Below, one piece after another: positions 52,618 through 63,128 of a stretch of 64,000 nt of DNA. The stretch's first letter is position 1. Every line of letters begins with the position of its first letter. Below the pieces are notes generated by a model. The model was not told where the DNA came from and made no database searches. It saw only the letters and a list, made by a program, of their open reading frames with translations. The stretch comes from Deltaproteobacteria bacterium HGW-Deltaproteobacteria-18. Its GTDB lineage: Bacteria; Desulfobacterota; Desulfovibrionia; Desulfovibrionales; Desulfomicrobiaceae. The DNA lies in assembly GCA_002841885.1 (NCBI GenBank), contig PHBE01000006.1, forward strand, positions 1 to 64,000. Direction: 5' to 3'. A program made the translations under genes and the position numbers.

Positions 52618-55554
52618 ATGCGAACTCTGATTTTTATACTCGCGTTGCTACTCCTTCCGCAACCAGCCCCTGCCATCCAGGATATCCCCCTTGATGTCAG
52701 CAAGTTGGACATTTCCATGGAGCGCAACAGCCGCAACAGTGTCATCGCCACCGCCCAGGATTCCAAAGGCTATATCTGGATGGCTTCCATCCGGGGACTG
52801 CACGTGTATGACGGCCGATCGGTCCGGCCCGTACTCGATGACGTGTTGCAGGGACACAATATTCGAGACATGCGGATCGACGACAATGACGTCCTGTGGC
52901 TGGGCACCAATTCAGGCGTGCTGTCCTATCCCTTGGCGACACAAGCCCCGCGCTGGTACACGACAAGCCATACTCCCGCCGGGCTCTCAACCTCGACCGT
53001 CAACATCATCCACAAGGATCAAAAGGGCTCCCTCTGGGCTGGAACAGGAAACGGAGGACTGCATCGTTACGAACCGTCCTTCGACAGATTCGAAATGGTC
53101 GACATCATTCCGCCAGACCCGGGAAAACCTTGGACGGTCTTCGATATCACCGAGAATGCCCAGCGGGACATGTGGCTGGCCACGGGGCAGGGAGTGCTCC
53201 GCCTGACCGGCAACCGGGGGCCGGCCAAGGTCATCCCCCTGCCAACAGGCGAGCCCTACTCCGCCAAGAAACTCACCTTTGACGGCGCGGGCAACCTTTG
53301 GGTCAGTCTGCTGCACAACGGCCTCTGGATCCTGCCGGCGCACGCTGCGCGGCAAGAGCTTGTACCCGTAAACGACATCACGGAAGACTATATTCTCGAT
53401 CTCTACACCGACAGCAACGGCGATGTCTGGATTTCAACCTCCAGTGGCCTCTTCCGCTACGCATTCCGTCAGGACACCATCTTTCGCCACCCCTTCCGCA
53501 TACCCGATTCGCGCAGCAAAACATCGTTCCATATCGCGTCCATCACGGAAACAAAGGGCAGGATGCTGTGGATCGGAACTTACAATCACGGGGTGCTGCA
53601 CAGGCCGGTCTATCCCGGCGCAAAACTGCTCGAACTCAAGATCAGGGGCCAAAGCGAACCGTTGATCAATGCAAACATCGTCTGTACGTTGAACCCTGTG
53701 GACTCCCGCATCTATGTCGCCCTCAAGGACGGTGGGCTGTATCGCTCCGCACCCCTGAATCCGGACCAGCTATCCTTGTCGACCAGCCTTGAAATCGAAC
53801 CTTTTCTCGACACGCAAAGAGTCCGCGCCCTGGTCTGGACCTCTGACAATGCCCTTCTCTGCGGCGCCCAAAACGCCCTTATGCGCTTCACTTCCGACGG
53901 CAGAACGGATCATTTACAGCTCGTCTTTGACGACACCGATCCATCACTTCTGAACGAGTATATCCGACACATCGTTCCCATGAATGACGGACGGATATGG
54001 GTCTCCAACACTGCCGAACTCTATTCCTGGCATCCCGGCGACCAACGCATGCGCAAAGAGACGACCTTCCCCAAGCAGGGGGGAGGTGCGCCTCTCATGC
54101 AGTCCGGCGCTGAACTCTGGGTCGGTCATGGAGACACGATCCAAAAGATCGATACCCGATCCGGGCTCAAGACCCTTTTTTCACTCCCCGCCCCGACAAA
54201 GGAGGGAGAACTTCAGTTCATCAAATGCATGCTCAAAACCGGGCCGGAGGAATTGCTGGTAGGGACGACGAACCAGTTGCTGCGTTACAATCTGACATCA
54301 GGGCTTGCCACACCCGTACACACGGTTGAAAATGAAGCGTTACCAAGCGTGCTTTCACTCTGGGACGACAAGGGCAAAGGCATCTGGCTGCATACCCAGT
54401 CAAAAATCTTTCACCTCCCGGCCGGATCAAACCAGGCGCAGGAGATGGCCATCGGCGCGCCACATCCCGCTTCCAGCATCACTGCGGCGCCTTTCGCCCT
54501 TGGCCAGATGCTCGTTTACGGACATTCCGACGGCTTGCTGCTCGTCGATCCGCAAAAACTCCTCTCAAGGCCACCCACGCTGCCCAAAATTTCCGATATC
54601 CGCGTTTTCGACCGCAAGGTGCCCGCCACTCCCTTGGGACGGATGCCCGAAGCCCTTGAACTTGATCATCTCCAGAATTTTCTGACCTTCACCTTCGCCA
54701 TTCCGGAAGTCAGCGCCCTCAGCCCGCCAAGGTTTGTCTACAAGCTGGAGGGCGTGGATGCCGGATGGACAGATTCCGACGGGCAAACCTCGGCCAGCTA
54801 CGCGCACTTGCAACCGGGCCGTTACGTGTTCCATCTCAAGGACGGCATCAACGGCCCCGTCACCGAGTCCATGAGCATCACCATCCTTCCGCCCTGGTGG
54901 CTGACCCTTTGGGCCAAGACAGGCTACGCGCTGGTGCTCGTGTGCACCTTTCTGCTCTCTTCGCTTCTCTTTGCGCGACTGCAGACCACGCGCATCCGCA
55001 AGGACATGCTCGAAAACCTGGTCATGCAGGATCCGCTGACGGGAATACCCAACAGGCGTAAATTCCAGGAAGTGCTCGTGGCCGAGAAAAGCCGCTGCAA
55101 GCGCAGCAACCACCAGATATCGGTGCTCATGATCGACATTGATTTTTTCAAGGGATTCAATGACCGCTTCGGCCATCAGGCCGGCGACATGGCCCTGCGC
55201 AGCGTCGCTCAAACCTTGAACGCGACGCTCAAAAGGCCGGAGGATTTCGTGGCCAGATACGGCGGGGAAGAATTTGTGGTGGTGCTGCCAAGCACCAGTC
55301 GCGGCGGGGCGGAGCGTGTGGCACAGAAAATTCAGCAGGCCCTTTTCCTGGCCAACATCCCCTATCCAGGCTCACCCCTTTCGGACAGGATCACGGTAAG
55401 TCTCGGCATTTCGACATTCAGCCCGCAAACCGACCTGCACATCGATTCGGGGCTTTTTTCGGCGGACCAGGCCCTCTACCAGGCCAAACGCAACGGACGG
55501 AACTGCTTCTTCTACAAGGACCACTGCCTGGCCCTAACTCCCGTGCGGCAATGA
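52618..55554 (+). CDS. Two-component-propeller diguanylate cyclase
   Basis: 978 residues. Signal peptide (MRTLIFILALLLLPQPAPA), then a large periplasmic beta-propeller of Reg_prop repeats (about 25-660, e.g. DNDVLWLGTNSGVLSY), a Y_Y_Y domain (about 680-755), one membrane helix (about 765-785) and a cytoplasmic GGDEF domain with active GGEEF (882-886) and inhibitory I-site RPED (873-876). It should make c-di-GMP in response to a periplasmic signal. The ATG at 52618 has a weak ribosome-binding site. The end overlaps the radical SAM gene by 21 bases. Confidence 0.92.
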   Translation: MRTLIFILALLLLPQPAPAIQDIPLDVSKLDISMERNSRNSVIATAQDSKGYIWMASIRGLHVYDGRSVRPVLDDVLQGHNIRDMRIDDNDVLWLGTNSGVLSYPLATQAPRWYTTSHTPAGLSTSTVNIIHKDQKGSLWAGTGNGGLHRYEPSFDRFEMVDIIPPDPGKPWTVFDITENAQRDMWLATGQGVLRLTGNRGPAKVIPLPTGEPYSAKKLTFDGAGNLWVSLLHNGLWILPAHAARQELVPVNDITEDYILDLYTDSNGDVWISTSSGLFRYAFRQDTIFRHPFRIPDSRSKTSFHIASITETKGRMLWIGTYNHGVLHRPVYPGAKLLELKIRGQSEPLINANIVCTLNPVDSRIYVALKDGGLYRSAPLNPDQLSLSTSLEIEPFLDTQRVRALVWTSDNALLCGAQNALMRFTSDGRTDHLQLVFDDTDPSLLNEYIRHIVPMNDGRIWVSNTAELYSWHPGDQRMRKETTFPKQGGGAPLMQSGAELWVGHGDTIQKIDTRSGLKTLFSLPAPTKEGELQFIKCMLKTGPEELLVGTTNQLLRYNLTSGLATPVHTVENEALPSVLSLWDDKGKGIWLHTQSKIFHLPAGSNQAQEMAIGAPHPASSITAAPFALGQMLVYGHSDGLLLVDPQKLLSRPPTLPKISDIRVFDRKVPATPLGRMPEALELDHLQNFLTFTFAIPEVSALSPPRFVYKLEGVDAGWTDSDGQTSASYAHLQPGRYVFHLKDGINGPVTESMSITILPPWWLTLWAKTGYALVLVCTFLLSSLLFARLQTTRIRKDMLENLVMQDPLTGIPNRRKFQEVLVAEKSRCKRSNHQISVLMIDIDFFKGFNDRFGHQAGDMALRSVAQTLNATLKRPEDFVARYGGEEFVVVLPSTSRGGAERVAQKIQQALFLANIPYPGSPLSDRITVSLGISTFSPQTDLHIDSGLFSADQALYQAKRNGRNCFFYKDHCLALTPVRQ

Positions 55555-57192
55555 CAGGAAGCGATCCATCCCGCAGGCTCTGCACTCGGGGCAGGACTCG
55601 GGGCAGGGGGGACTGACCATCCCGTGTTTGTACTTGGTCCACTCCGAATACAAAAATTTTCTTGAAACTCCGATATCCAGACGTTCCCAGGGAAACACGC
55701 TGTCCCGGTCGAGGGGTCGGGCAAACACCTGTCGCACCATTTCGTCGAATTCCTTGACGGCTTCGGCTAGGCCTATTTCGGCCGCCCGTTCCAGACAGGG
55801 AAAAATTTCCTCTCCTCCCCGGGCCAGAAACATCTGCACCCGCGCCTGACCGGGGTTCTCTCCCGCGAAACGCATGCCCTTGAAGCGCCCGACAGCGCCC
55901 TTGAAACGCTTCATGGCCTTCTTGAACCAGTCCTCGTCCGGTATGGTCGCCCACTGCAGGGGAGTCCAGGCCTTGGGCACAAGGCAGCTTACCGACAGGG
56001 AGACAAGCTCGACTCCCTTCTTGCGGTTGCCCTGCCCCAGCCTCCTGGCCTCTTCAATGCGACCCAGGAAGGATTCGAATTCAGCCCAGTCATCCTCATT
56101 CTCATCCGGCCAGCCCGTGATCATGTAAAGTTTCAGGGTGTTGAACTGCAAACGACTGATGCGCGTCACGGCTTCCAGAAAAGCCTCTTCCGAGAAATGC
56201 TTGTTCATGGCCTGACGCAGGCGGCGACTCGCCCCCTCCAGGGCCAGAGTCACGGAACGGGTGCCGGTATGGCGAAGAAATCCGAGCAACTCATCGGTCA
56301 AGCCGTCGGCACGCAGCGAAGACAGCGAAAATTTGATCTTGCGATCCTGCAACCAGCGCAAGAAGGGCAACAGGTCCTGCCAGTCGGTCAGGGCCGTTCC
56401 CACCAGCCCCACTTTTTGCGGAGCGCAACGCGTCACGATTTCCTGCAGGGTCTCCAGTTCGGCATGACGGGGAGGCTTGTAGATGCTGCCTGCCGCGCAG
56501 AAACGGCAACCGTAGGGACAGCCCCGGTTGACTTCCAAGAGCAACATGTCCCGAAACTGGGCCTCGGAACTGACAAAACAGGAATAAGCCGGATCATGCA
56601 GCTTCCTGGACCCGGACGTATCGACAAGCCTGCGCACGGGTTCAAGGCTTTTGCCGGGAACCAGCATTCCGGGCAGTCTGGCGATATCCTCCAGCGCCGC
56701 AGTCTTCTCCCCGCCGGCGTTCCAGGCTTTTGCAAGTGCATCCATGACGGCCGAAAGCCCGGCTTCTGCCTCGCCGACAAAAATCCCGTCCAGCGCCGGC
56801 ATGAGCGGAAACGGGTTGAGAAATGCCACTGGTCCACCTGCAAGGATCATGGGCCAGGAATTACGTTCTTCGGCTCTGACGGGAATGTCGGCATCCTGCA
56901 GGAGGCGTATTGCGGTGGGAAAATCGCCTTCGAAGTTGAGGCTGAAAAGAACAAGGGGGAAGAGGCCCAGGTCGCGTCCGGAGTCAACGGACCTGGGCCT
57001 CGGAGAAGTGGGATCCCAGAAGAAACGTTCAACGGCCAACTCCTCGCGACTTGCGAGCAGTCGATAGACAACCTGCCAGCCCAGAGTGGAGAGTCCGTGC
57101 CGAGCGGCTTCCGGAAAAACCAGAGCCACGGGCAGGCGTCCTCCCCATTCCTTCAGCTTTGGGACTGCTCGGCCTAGATAGAGCTCGGACAC
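55534..57192 (-). CDS. Radical SAM protein of unknown substrate
   Basis: 552 residues. The N-terminal half resembles a B12-binding-like domain (EAEAGLSAVMDAL), then the [4Fe-4S]/SAM motif CPYGCRFC (225-232) in a TIM barrel, with ARRLR and KLYMITGWPDEN phrases typical of the Fe-S oxidoreductase group. The C-terminus has a further Cys cluster, CPESCPECRAC (530-540), that may bind iron or zinc. A GTG at 57192 is preceded by GAGGAGGG. No neighbour gives a substrate. Confidence 0.88.
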   Translation of the reverse strand: MSELYLGRAVPKLKEWGGRLPVALVFPEAARHGLSTLGWQVVYRLLASREELAVERFFWDPTSPRPRSVDSGRDLGLFPLVLFSLNFEGDFPTAIRLLQDADIPVRAEERNSWPMILAGGPVAFLNPFPLMPALDGIFVGEAEAGLSAVMDALAKAWNAGGEKTAALEDIARLPGMLVPGKSLEPVRRLVDTSGSRKLHDPAYSCFVSSEAQFRDMLLLEVNRGCPYGCRFCAAGSIYKPPRHAELETLQEIVTRCAPQKVGLVGTALTDWQDLLPFLRWLQDRKIKFSLSSLRADGLTDELLGFLRHTGTRSVTLALEGASRRLRQAMNKHFSEEAFLEAVTRISRLQFNTLKLYMITGWPDENEDDWAEFESFLGRIEEARRLGQGNRKKGVELVSLSVSCLVPKAWTPLQWATIPDEDWFKKAMKRFKGAVGRFKGMRFAGENPGQARVQMFLARGGEEIFPCLERAAEIGLAEAVKEFDEMVRQVFARPLDRDSVFPWERLDIGVSRKFLYSEWTKYKHGMVSPPCPESCPECRACGMDRFLSLPHGS

Positions 57193-57237
57193 AGTTCCCT
57201 CCTCGGGCGGGGTGACACGTCGGGGAGACAGATAATT

Positions 57238-58488
57238 CTAGTCTGCCTGCATTCTGATGAATGACGGAATTTCAAATTCCTCCTCTTCGAACAGGAACTC
57301 GGCGTCGTCGCCTCCGTTCACTATTTTGCGAACCTCATGCCGCTTTTCTTCCGCACCGGGTTGGGTCTTGGCCCGGATATAGGCGGGAACGCTGAGATCG
57401 GCGCTCTCGTTGACCGTAATTTTACGGGTGCGCGGCCTGATGAAGGAGCCTTCGTTTTCAGCTCCGAGTCGGTTCGCAGCCGGGTTCGCGGCGAAAGGCG
57501 TGACCTTGGTTCCCTTTTCAAGGGGCGCGTTTCCGTCCTGGATGCCGGTGGCGATGACGGTGATGCGCATTTCATCCACGCAATTCATGTCGAAGACCGT
57601 ACCAAAGTAGATCTTGGCATCCTCGTGAGCGGCTTCATGCACAATGCTGGCGGCTTCGCTGACTTCTTCGATGGTCAGATCCGGACCGCAGGTGATGTTC
57701 ATGAGCACGCCGCGAGCGCCGTCGATGGTCACGTCTTCGAGCAGCGGGCTGGTGATGGCCTTGAGCGCCGCTTCGCGGGCTCTGCCGTCGCCGGAAGCGA
57801 TGCCGGTGCCCATCATGGCCAGACCCATCTCTTCCATGACCGCCTTCACGTCGGCGAAGTCGAGGTTGATGAGGCCGGGGACCATGATCAGGTCGGAAAT
57901 GCCCTTCACGGCGTGAAAAAGGACTTCGTCGGCCTTGCCCAGCATGTCCACGAATGAGGCCTTCTTGGACGCCAGGGTCAGCAGGCGGTCGTTGGGGATG
58001 GTAATGATGCTGTCGACGATCTCGCGAAGCTCCTTGATCCCGCGTTCGGCCTGCTGTTGCCGGCGCTTGCCTTCAAAAAAGAAAGGCTTGGTGACAACGG
58101 CCACGGTCAGCGCGCCCATGTCCTTGGCCACCTGAGCGATGACCGGAGCCGCGCCCGTGCCCGTGCCGCCGCCCATTCCGGCGGTGACGAAGACCATGTC
58201 GCAGTCGCCCAGGATGTCCCTGATCTGCGCCTGGCTCTCAAGAGCTGCGTCCCGGCCCATGTCCGGATTCGCACCGGCGCCGAGACCCTTGGTCAGCTTG
58301 TCGCCGAGCTGGATCTTGTATTCGGCCTGGGAATGCTTCAGGGCCTGCATGTCTGTGTTGGCCGCGATGAAGGTCACGCCCTGCATGGCGGCCTTGATCA
58401 TGTTGTTCACCGCGTTGCCGCCTCCGCCACCCACTCCGATGACTTTGATCAAAGCATTGTCTTCGCGTTCAATTTCCAGGAAATCCAT
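57238..58488 (-). CDS. ftsZ: Cell division protein FtsZ
   Basis: Tubulin-like GTPase forming the division ring. 416 residues. The tubulin signature [12 protein letters not shown] (about 103-114) and T7 loop [11 protein letters not shown] are present. The C-terminal tail ends in [11 protein letters not shown], the conserved peptide bound by FtsA and ZipA. Start at 58488 is preferred to an in-frame GTG four codons earlier because GGGGGGAAGT fits as ribosome-binding site. Last gene of the division cluster. Confidence 0.97.
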   Translation of the reverse strand: MDFLEIEREDNALIKVIGVGGGGGNAVNNMIKAAMQGVTFIAANTDMQALKHSQAEYKIQLGDKLTKGLGAGANPDMGRDAALESQAQIRDILGDCDMVFVTAGMGGGTGTGAAPVIAQVAKDMGALTVAVVTKPFFFEGKRRQQQAERGIKELREIVDSIITIPNDRLLTLASKKASFVDMLGKADEVLFHAVKGISDLIMVPGLINLDFADVKAVMEEMGLAMMGTGIASGDGRAREAALKAITSPLLEDVTIDGARGVLMNITCGPDLTIEEVSEAASIVHEAAHEDAKIYFGTVFDMNCVDEMRITVIATGIQDGNAPLEKGTKVTPFAANPAANRLGAENEGSFIRPRTRKITVNESADLSVPAYIRAKTQPGAEEKRHEVRKIVNGGDDAEFLFEEEEFEIPSFIRMQAD

Positions 58489-58546
58489 ACTTCCCCCCAC
58501 GTTGTTCGTTGTTCCGTTCTCCGTTTTCCCGTTCCCTGCAAACCCG

Positions 58547-59776
58547 TCAGCTGATGTCCACGAACCACTTTTTCATCCGCGCCAGGATGGAATGAAAGAT
58601 GTTCTTGTCGCGGATGCGGATCTTGCTGTCCCGCCCGTGCTTTTCCGCGCCATAGAGAAGCAGCCCCACCGCCGTGGCATACGTCGGGCTGTCCACCACA
58701 TCCTTGAGTCCGCCCACTCCGGCAGGCGAACCCGTCCTGGTCGGCAGGTTGAAGACCTGCTCCGCCAATTCCTGAATCCCTTCGATGCGGGAAGCGCCGC
58801 CGGTCAGCACCACTCCCGCGCCAATAAGTTTTTTGTACCCGGAGCGGATCAGCTCCTGGTCAACCAGTGCAAGCAATTCCTCCATGCGCGGTTCGCAGAT
58901 CTCCGCCAGGACCTGTCTGGTCAGCTTGCGCGGCTCACGGCCCCCGACGCTCGGCACCTCGATGATCTCGTCCTTCTTGACCAATTCGGCGAGCGCGCAG
59001 CCGTACTTGATCTTGATCTTCTCGGCGGCCTGGGTCGGCGTGCGCAGACCAAAGGCTATGTCGTTGGTCAGGTTGGTCCCGCCAAGGGCGATGACCCCGG
59101 TGTGCTTGATGGAATTGCCGTGAAAAATTGCGATGTCCGAGGTGCCGCCACCTATGTCCACCAGCGCGACGCCGATCTCCCGTTCCTCGTCGGTCAGCAC
59201 GGCCTTGGACGAGGCGAATGCCTCAAGCACGATGTCTTCGACGTCGAGCCCCGACTTGTGGCAGCTCTTGACGATGTTCTGTGCGCTGGTCACCGCTCCG
59301 GTGACTATGTGCACCTTCACCTCAAGCCTCACCCCGGCCATGCCCAGAGGGTCGGCGATGCCTGTCTGGTCGTCGACGATGTACTCCTGGGGCAGGATGT
59401 GGATGACCTCGCGGTCGAGCGGAATGGCCACGGCCTTGGCCGCGTCGATGACCCGCTCGATGTCACGCGCCGTGACCTCACCGCCCTTGACCGCGATGAC
59501 GCCATGGCTGTTGAAGCCCTTGATGTGGCTGCCCGCGATCCCGGCGTACACGGCGCGGATCTCGCAGCCGGCCATGAGCTCGGCTTCTTCGAGGGCTTTC
59601 TTGATGGACTGCACGGTCTGTTCGATGTTGACGACCACGCCCTTCCTGAGGCCCGTGGAGGGGCTGGTGCCGATGCCGATGATATCCACCAGCGAGTCCG
59701 TCCCCACCTCACCCACAACGGTACATATCTTTGTCGTTCCGATGTCCAGACCGACGATCAATTCAGACTTGGCCAT
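58547..59776 (-). CDS. ftsA: Cell division protein FtsA
   Basis: 409 residues, actin-like ATPase that anchors FtsZ to the membrane. Phosphate-binding loop [11 protein letters not shown] (about 9-19), [12 protein letters not shown] (about 204-215) and [13 protein letters not shown]; the C-terminal amphipathic helix [11 protein letters not shown] ends the protein. The ATG at 59776 has a GGGGAAGT upstream. Confidence 0.96.
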   Translation of the reverse strand: MAKSELIVGLDIGTTKICTVVGEVGTDSLVDIIGIGTSPSTGLRKGVVVNIEQTVQSIKKALEEAELMAGCEIRAVYAGIAGSHIKGFNSHGVIAVKGGEVTARDIERVIDAAKAVAIPLDREVIHILPQEYIVDDQTGIADPLGMAGVRLEVKVHIVTGAVTSAQNIVKSCHKSGLDVEDIVLEAFASSKAVLTDEEREIGVALVDIGGGTSDIAIFHGNSIKHTGVIALGGTNLTNDIAFGLRTPTQAAEKIKIKYGCALAELVKKDEIIEVPSVGGREPRKLTRQVLAEICEPRMEELLALVDQELIRSGYKKLIGAGVVLTGGASRIEGIQELAEQVFNLPTRTGSPAGVGGLKDVVDSPTYATAVGLLLYGAEKHGRDSKIRIRDKNIFHSILARMKKWFVDIS

Positions 59777-59815
59777 ACTTCCCCTCATCTCCCGGCTCTG
59801 GCCGGCATGCGTTCC

Positions 59816-60661
59816 CTAGAGTGTTTGATCGGCATCTAGCCTGATCCATGCCCGACCGGGCATGACAAACATGAATTCGGTGCGATCCAGTTCGCCCCGG
59901 TGCCCCAAATCCGCCCAAACCTTGGTCAGGCTTTTCAGCGCGGCATCCAGATCCGCGCCATCCAACTGCACGAGCACCCGTGGTTTCTCCAAAAATATGC
60001 TGAACTGATCCGCGCTGTCCTGCCGCAGCCAGGCAATCTGGCTCATGCCGAAAGGCAGAGAGTTCCGGGCAACCTCGTCCAAAAGCGTCCTGATCCCGTT
60101 TCCGACCTGCACGCCCTCTTCCGTTTCCAGTATAGGGAGCGAAATGAACTTTTCCACGCTCACGGGCGCTATGGTTTGCCCATTGACGTCCGCATAGAAG
60201 AGCAGCTCGTCGTGACGCATCAGGAAGGCGGGTTCACGCTCCTTCACCTCGATGACCAGTCCGTCGGGCAGAACCCTGGTCACGGCCACGCTCTCCACCC
60301 ATTCACTTGCGGCGATGCGGCGCTGCACCTCCGCGATATTGATGCTCAAGACATTCGATCCCGTGCTGACCCCGCCCATCTCGGCGATCTCTTCGGGGCC
60401 GAGCCGCTGGGAACCTTCAATCCGCAGGTTGGTGAGCGCAAAAAATTCATGGGCCGTGACCCATCTGTAGGCAAAGAGAATCCCGAAGCTGACCACACCC
60501 ACGGCTGCAATACCCAATGTCCAGCGCGTCAGGACGAAAACCGTACGTCCCAGGCCAAGAAAGAAGCCGCCAAGCACCGCGCCCTTGTCAACGGGCTGCC
60601 TGCGCTCCTTGCGCCGGGGTACGTTCCGGCGAATCTTCTTGCCCAGAACCGCCGTGCTCAC
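59816..60661 (-). CDS. ftsQ: Cell division protein FtsQ
   Basis: 281-residue bitopic membrane protein of the divisome. A basic cytoplasmic N-terminus ([15 protein letters not shown]), one membrane helix (about 35-58), then a POTRA domain beginning [20 protein letters not shown] and the FtsQ beta domain with [17 protein letters not shown]. The GTG start overlaps the murC stop (GTGA). Confidence 0.9.
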   Translation of the reverse strand: MSTAVLGKKIRRNVPRRKERRQPVDKGAVLGGFFLGLGRTVFVLTRWTLGIAAVGVVSFGILFAYRWVTAHEFFALTNLRIEGSQRLGPEEIAEMGGVSTGSNVLSINIAEVQRRIAASEWVESVAVTRVLPDGLVIEVKEREPAFLMRHDELLFYADVNGQTIAPVSVEKFISLPILETEEGVQVGNGIRTLLDEVARNSLPFGMSQIAWLRQDSADQFSIFLEKPRVLVQLDGADLDAALKSLTKVWADLGHRGELDRTEFMFVMPGRAWIRLDADQTL

Positions 60662-62034
60662 GAATCCCCCGCTCCTTCGTCCAGATAGCCCTGGCCTACT
60701 GTCCAGATGCTGCCCGCACCCAGTGTCAAAAACAGGTCGCCTTCGTGCAGGATCTCGCCAAGGGCGGCCTGCATGGCGCCAAAATCCTCGAAAAATCGCA
60801 CCGGCGTGCTGGTCACCTGCCGTATGGCCTGAGCCAGACTCTGCCCGCTGACTCCCGGGATGGGGGATTCGCTGGCCGGATAGATCTCCGTCAGCAGCAA
60901 CTGGTCAACCCCTGCGAACACCTTGGAAAAATCGCCGAACAATGCTTGCGTCCTGCTGAACCTGTGCGGCTGGAAGGCCACCACGAGGCGTTTTTGCGGA
61001 TAGCATAGCCTTGCGGTTTCAATGGTCGCGGCGATTTCCGTGGGATGATGGCCGTAGTCGTCAACCACGAGCACTCCGTTCCGCTCACCCTTGTGCTCGA
61101 AGCGGCGTCCGACCCCGGCAAAGGCCCCAAGGCCCTGGATGATGTCCGCCTTCGGCACCTCGGCCTCCATGGCCACGCCGATGGCGGCCAGGGCATTGAG
61201 CACATTGTGCCGGCCGGGATGAGTCAGGGACACCTCGCCCCAGAATTCGCCCCGGCGATAGACATTGAATCGCGATCCCGCTTCGCAGGTGATGATCTCG
61301 GCGCGCAGATCGTTTTCCTCACCGAATCCGTAGGTCATGACCGGACGGCGGACCCTGGACAGAATCGATTGCACGCCCTTGTCATCACCGCAGACCACGT
61401 TCAGTCCGTAAAAAGGCACGCTGTTCATGAATTCGACAAAGCTGTCCCGGATTTCGTCCAGATCCTTGTAGTAATCCAGATGATCCGCATCCACGTTGGT
61501 GACGATGGATATTCTCGGCAAAAGGCACAGAAACGACCCGTCGGACTCATCCGCTTCGGCGATGAGATAACGCCCCTGTCCGAGCATGGCGTTGGAACCG
61601 TAGGCGTTCAGGCGACCGCCGATGATGACCGTGGGGTCCAGGCGGGCCTCCATGAAAATCGTGGCCAGAAGCGACGTGGTCGTGGTTTTCCCGTGAGTCC
61701 CGGCCACGGCCACGCCAACCTTCAGGCGCATCAGCTCGGCCAGCATTTCAGCGCGCGGGATGATGGGCACACCATGAGCCCTGGCTTCCTCCAGCTCCGG
61801 ATTGTCGTCGCGCACGGCAGTGGAGCGGACCACGACCTGCGCGTCGCGGACGTTCTTCCTCTCGTGACCGGCGTGAATCGTGGCCCCCAGAGACTCAAGG
61901 CGCAATGCCACCGGCCCCTTGACCAGATCCGAACCCGACACTTCGTAGCCAAGGGTCAGCAGCACTTCGGCAATGCCGCTCATGCCTGCGCCGCCGATGC
62001 CGACCATGTGTATTCTTCTGATTTTCGATTTCAT
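60658..62034 (-). CDS. murC: UDP-N-acetylmuramate--L-alanine ligase
   Basis: Adds L-Ala to UDP-MurNAc, the first peptide ligase step. 458 residues. The Rossmann N-terminal domain ([18 protein letters not shown]), ATP loop [11 protein letters not shown] (about 111-121) and the C-terminal region with [10 protein letters not shown] are all present. ATG at 62034; a GTG six bases upstream overlaps the murG stop and is an alternative start. Confidence 0.97.
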   Translation of the reverse strand: MKSKIRRIHMVGIGGAGMSGIAEVLLTLGYEVSGSDLVKGPVALRLESLGATIHAGHERKNVRDAQVVVRSTAVRDDNPELEEARAHGVPIIPRAEMLAELMRLKVGVAVAGTHGKTTTTSLLATIFMEARLDPTVIIGGRLNAYGSNAMLGQGRYLIAEADESDGSFLCLLPRISIVTNVDADHLDYYKDLDEIRDSFVEFMNSVPFYGLNVVCGDDKGVQSILSRVRRPVMTYGFGEENDLRAEIITCEAGSRFNVYRRGEFWGEVSLTHPGRHNVLNALAAIGVAMEAEVPKADIIQGLGAFAGVGRRFEHKGERNGVLVVDDYGHHPTEIAATIETARLCYPQKRLVVAFQPHRFSRTQALFGDFSKVFAGVDQLLLTEIYPASESPIPGVSGQSLAQAIRQVTSTPVRFFEDFGAMQAALGEILHEGDLFLTLGAGSIWTVGQGYLDEGAGDS

Positions 62035-62036
62035 GT

Positions 62037-63128
62037 TCACCGTCTGTCACGCCGCGCTTTGCTCGACGCCAAATCCTGCAATTGTGCCACCACCCGGTCT
62101 CCGGCATCGGGAATACCCGCTTCGCGGGCCGCCCGGGCCATTCTGGCCAGATTTTCCGGCATTTGAAAAAGATCACCCACCACCGAGGACAAATTCAGTT
62201 CATCCAGCTGACGCTGCTGAATGACCAGCGCCGCCCCGACCTTTTCCAGAGAACGAGCGTTCTTGAGCTGGTGGTCGTGGGTTGCATAGGGAAAGGGCAC
62301 CAGAATGCTCGGCTTTCCCGCCACAGTGAGTTCGGCGATGGTCGTGGCCCCGGCCCGGCAGATCACCAGATCGGCGAAGCTATATGCCTCGTGCATGTCG
62401 CTGATGAACGGCTCCACCCGCGCGGCTGGGTATTTTTGGTCGTAAATTTCACGGATGGCCTCGAATTCGTCCTTTCCCGTCTGATGCCAGATACCCAGTC
62501 CCAAGGCCTTGAGCCTGTCCAGTTCCTGCACCACGAAGCTATTCAGGGCTGAAGCGCCCTGGCTGCCGCCAACGATCAGGATGTTGCGTCCCTGCATGCG
62601 CCGCCCATCCCGCAGGGCGCGAATCTCGGCACGGACGGGATTACCGGTGACAACTGCCTTCTTGCCACCAAAGATCGGACCTTCCATGTCCGCGAAGCTG
62701 ACCAGGATGCGATCCACGCGCCGCGCCAGAATGCGGTTGGTCACCCCGGGCATGCTGTTCTGCTCGTGAATGGCCGAAGGGATGCCCATCAGGCTTGCCG
62801 CCAGCGGGCAGGAAAATCCCGCGTATCCGCCCAGCCCCAGCACCACGTCGGGCCTGAACTCGCGCAAAAGCTTCCAGGCCTTGAACAGGCTGCGCCCCAG
62901 CCACAAGGCCGTAGCCGCGCTCTTGATGCCTCGTCCCAGAACTCCCTGAGCCGGCAGGGCCACAAAAGGCAATCCGGCCTTGCGCGCCCACTCTCCTTCA
63001 GGTCCGCGCTCCGAGCCCACGAACAGGATCTCGCAATCGGGCACAGCGGCGCGAACGGACTCCGCCACGGCCAGAGCCGGGAAAATATGGCCTCCGGTGC
63101 CGCCTGTGGTTAGAATCAAACGCTTCAT
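62037..63128 (-). CDS. murG: UDP-GlcNAc:lipid I N-acetylglucosaminyltransferase MurG
   Basis: Adds GlcNAc to lipid I to make lipid II at the inner membrane. 363 residues, GT28 fold, with the N-terminal [17 protein letters not shown] (about 7-23) and donor loop [10 protein letters not shown] (about 184-193). The ATG at 63128 is used because homology begins there; the frame is open further upstream within ftsW. The start overlaps the ftsW stop by four bases. Confidence 0.97.
   Translation of the reverse strand: MKRLILTTGGTGGHIFPALAVAESVRAAVPDCEILFVGSERGPEGEWARKAGLPFVALPAQGVLGRGIKSAATALWLGRSLFKAWKLLREFRPDVVLGLGGYAGFSCPLAASLMGIPSAIHEQNSMPGVTNRILARRVDRILVSFADMEGPIFGGKKAVVTGNPVRAEIRALRDGRRMQGRNILIVGGSQGASALNSFVVQELDRLKALGLGIWHQTGKDEFEAIREIYDQKYPAARVEPFISDMHEAYSFADLVICRAGATTIAELTVAGKPSILVPFPYATHDHQLKNARSLEKVGAALVIQQRQLDELNLSSVVGDLFQMPENLARMARAAREAGIPDAGDRVVAQLQDLASSKARRDRR

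Noticed and set aside
58139-59839. A 566-codon open frame antisense to ftsZ-ftsA
   Set aside because: A shadow of the ftsA and ftsZ frames with low-complexity residues and no ribosome-binding site.
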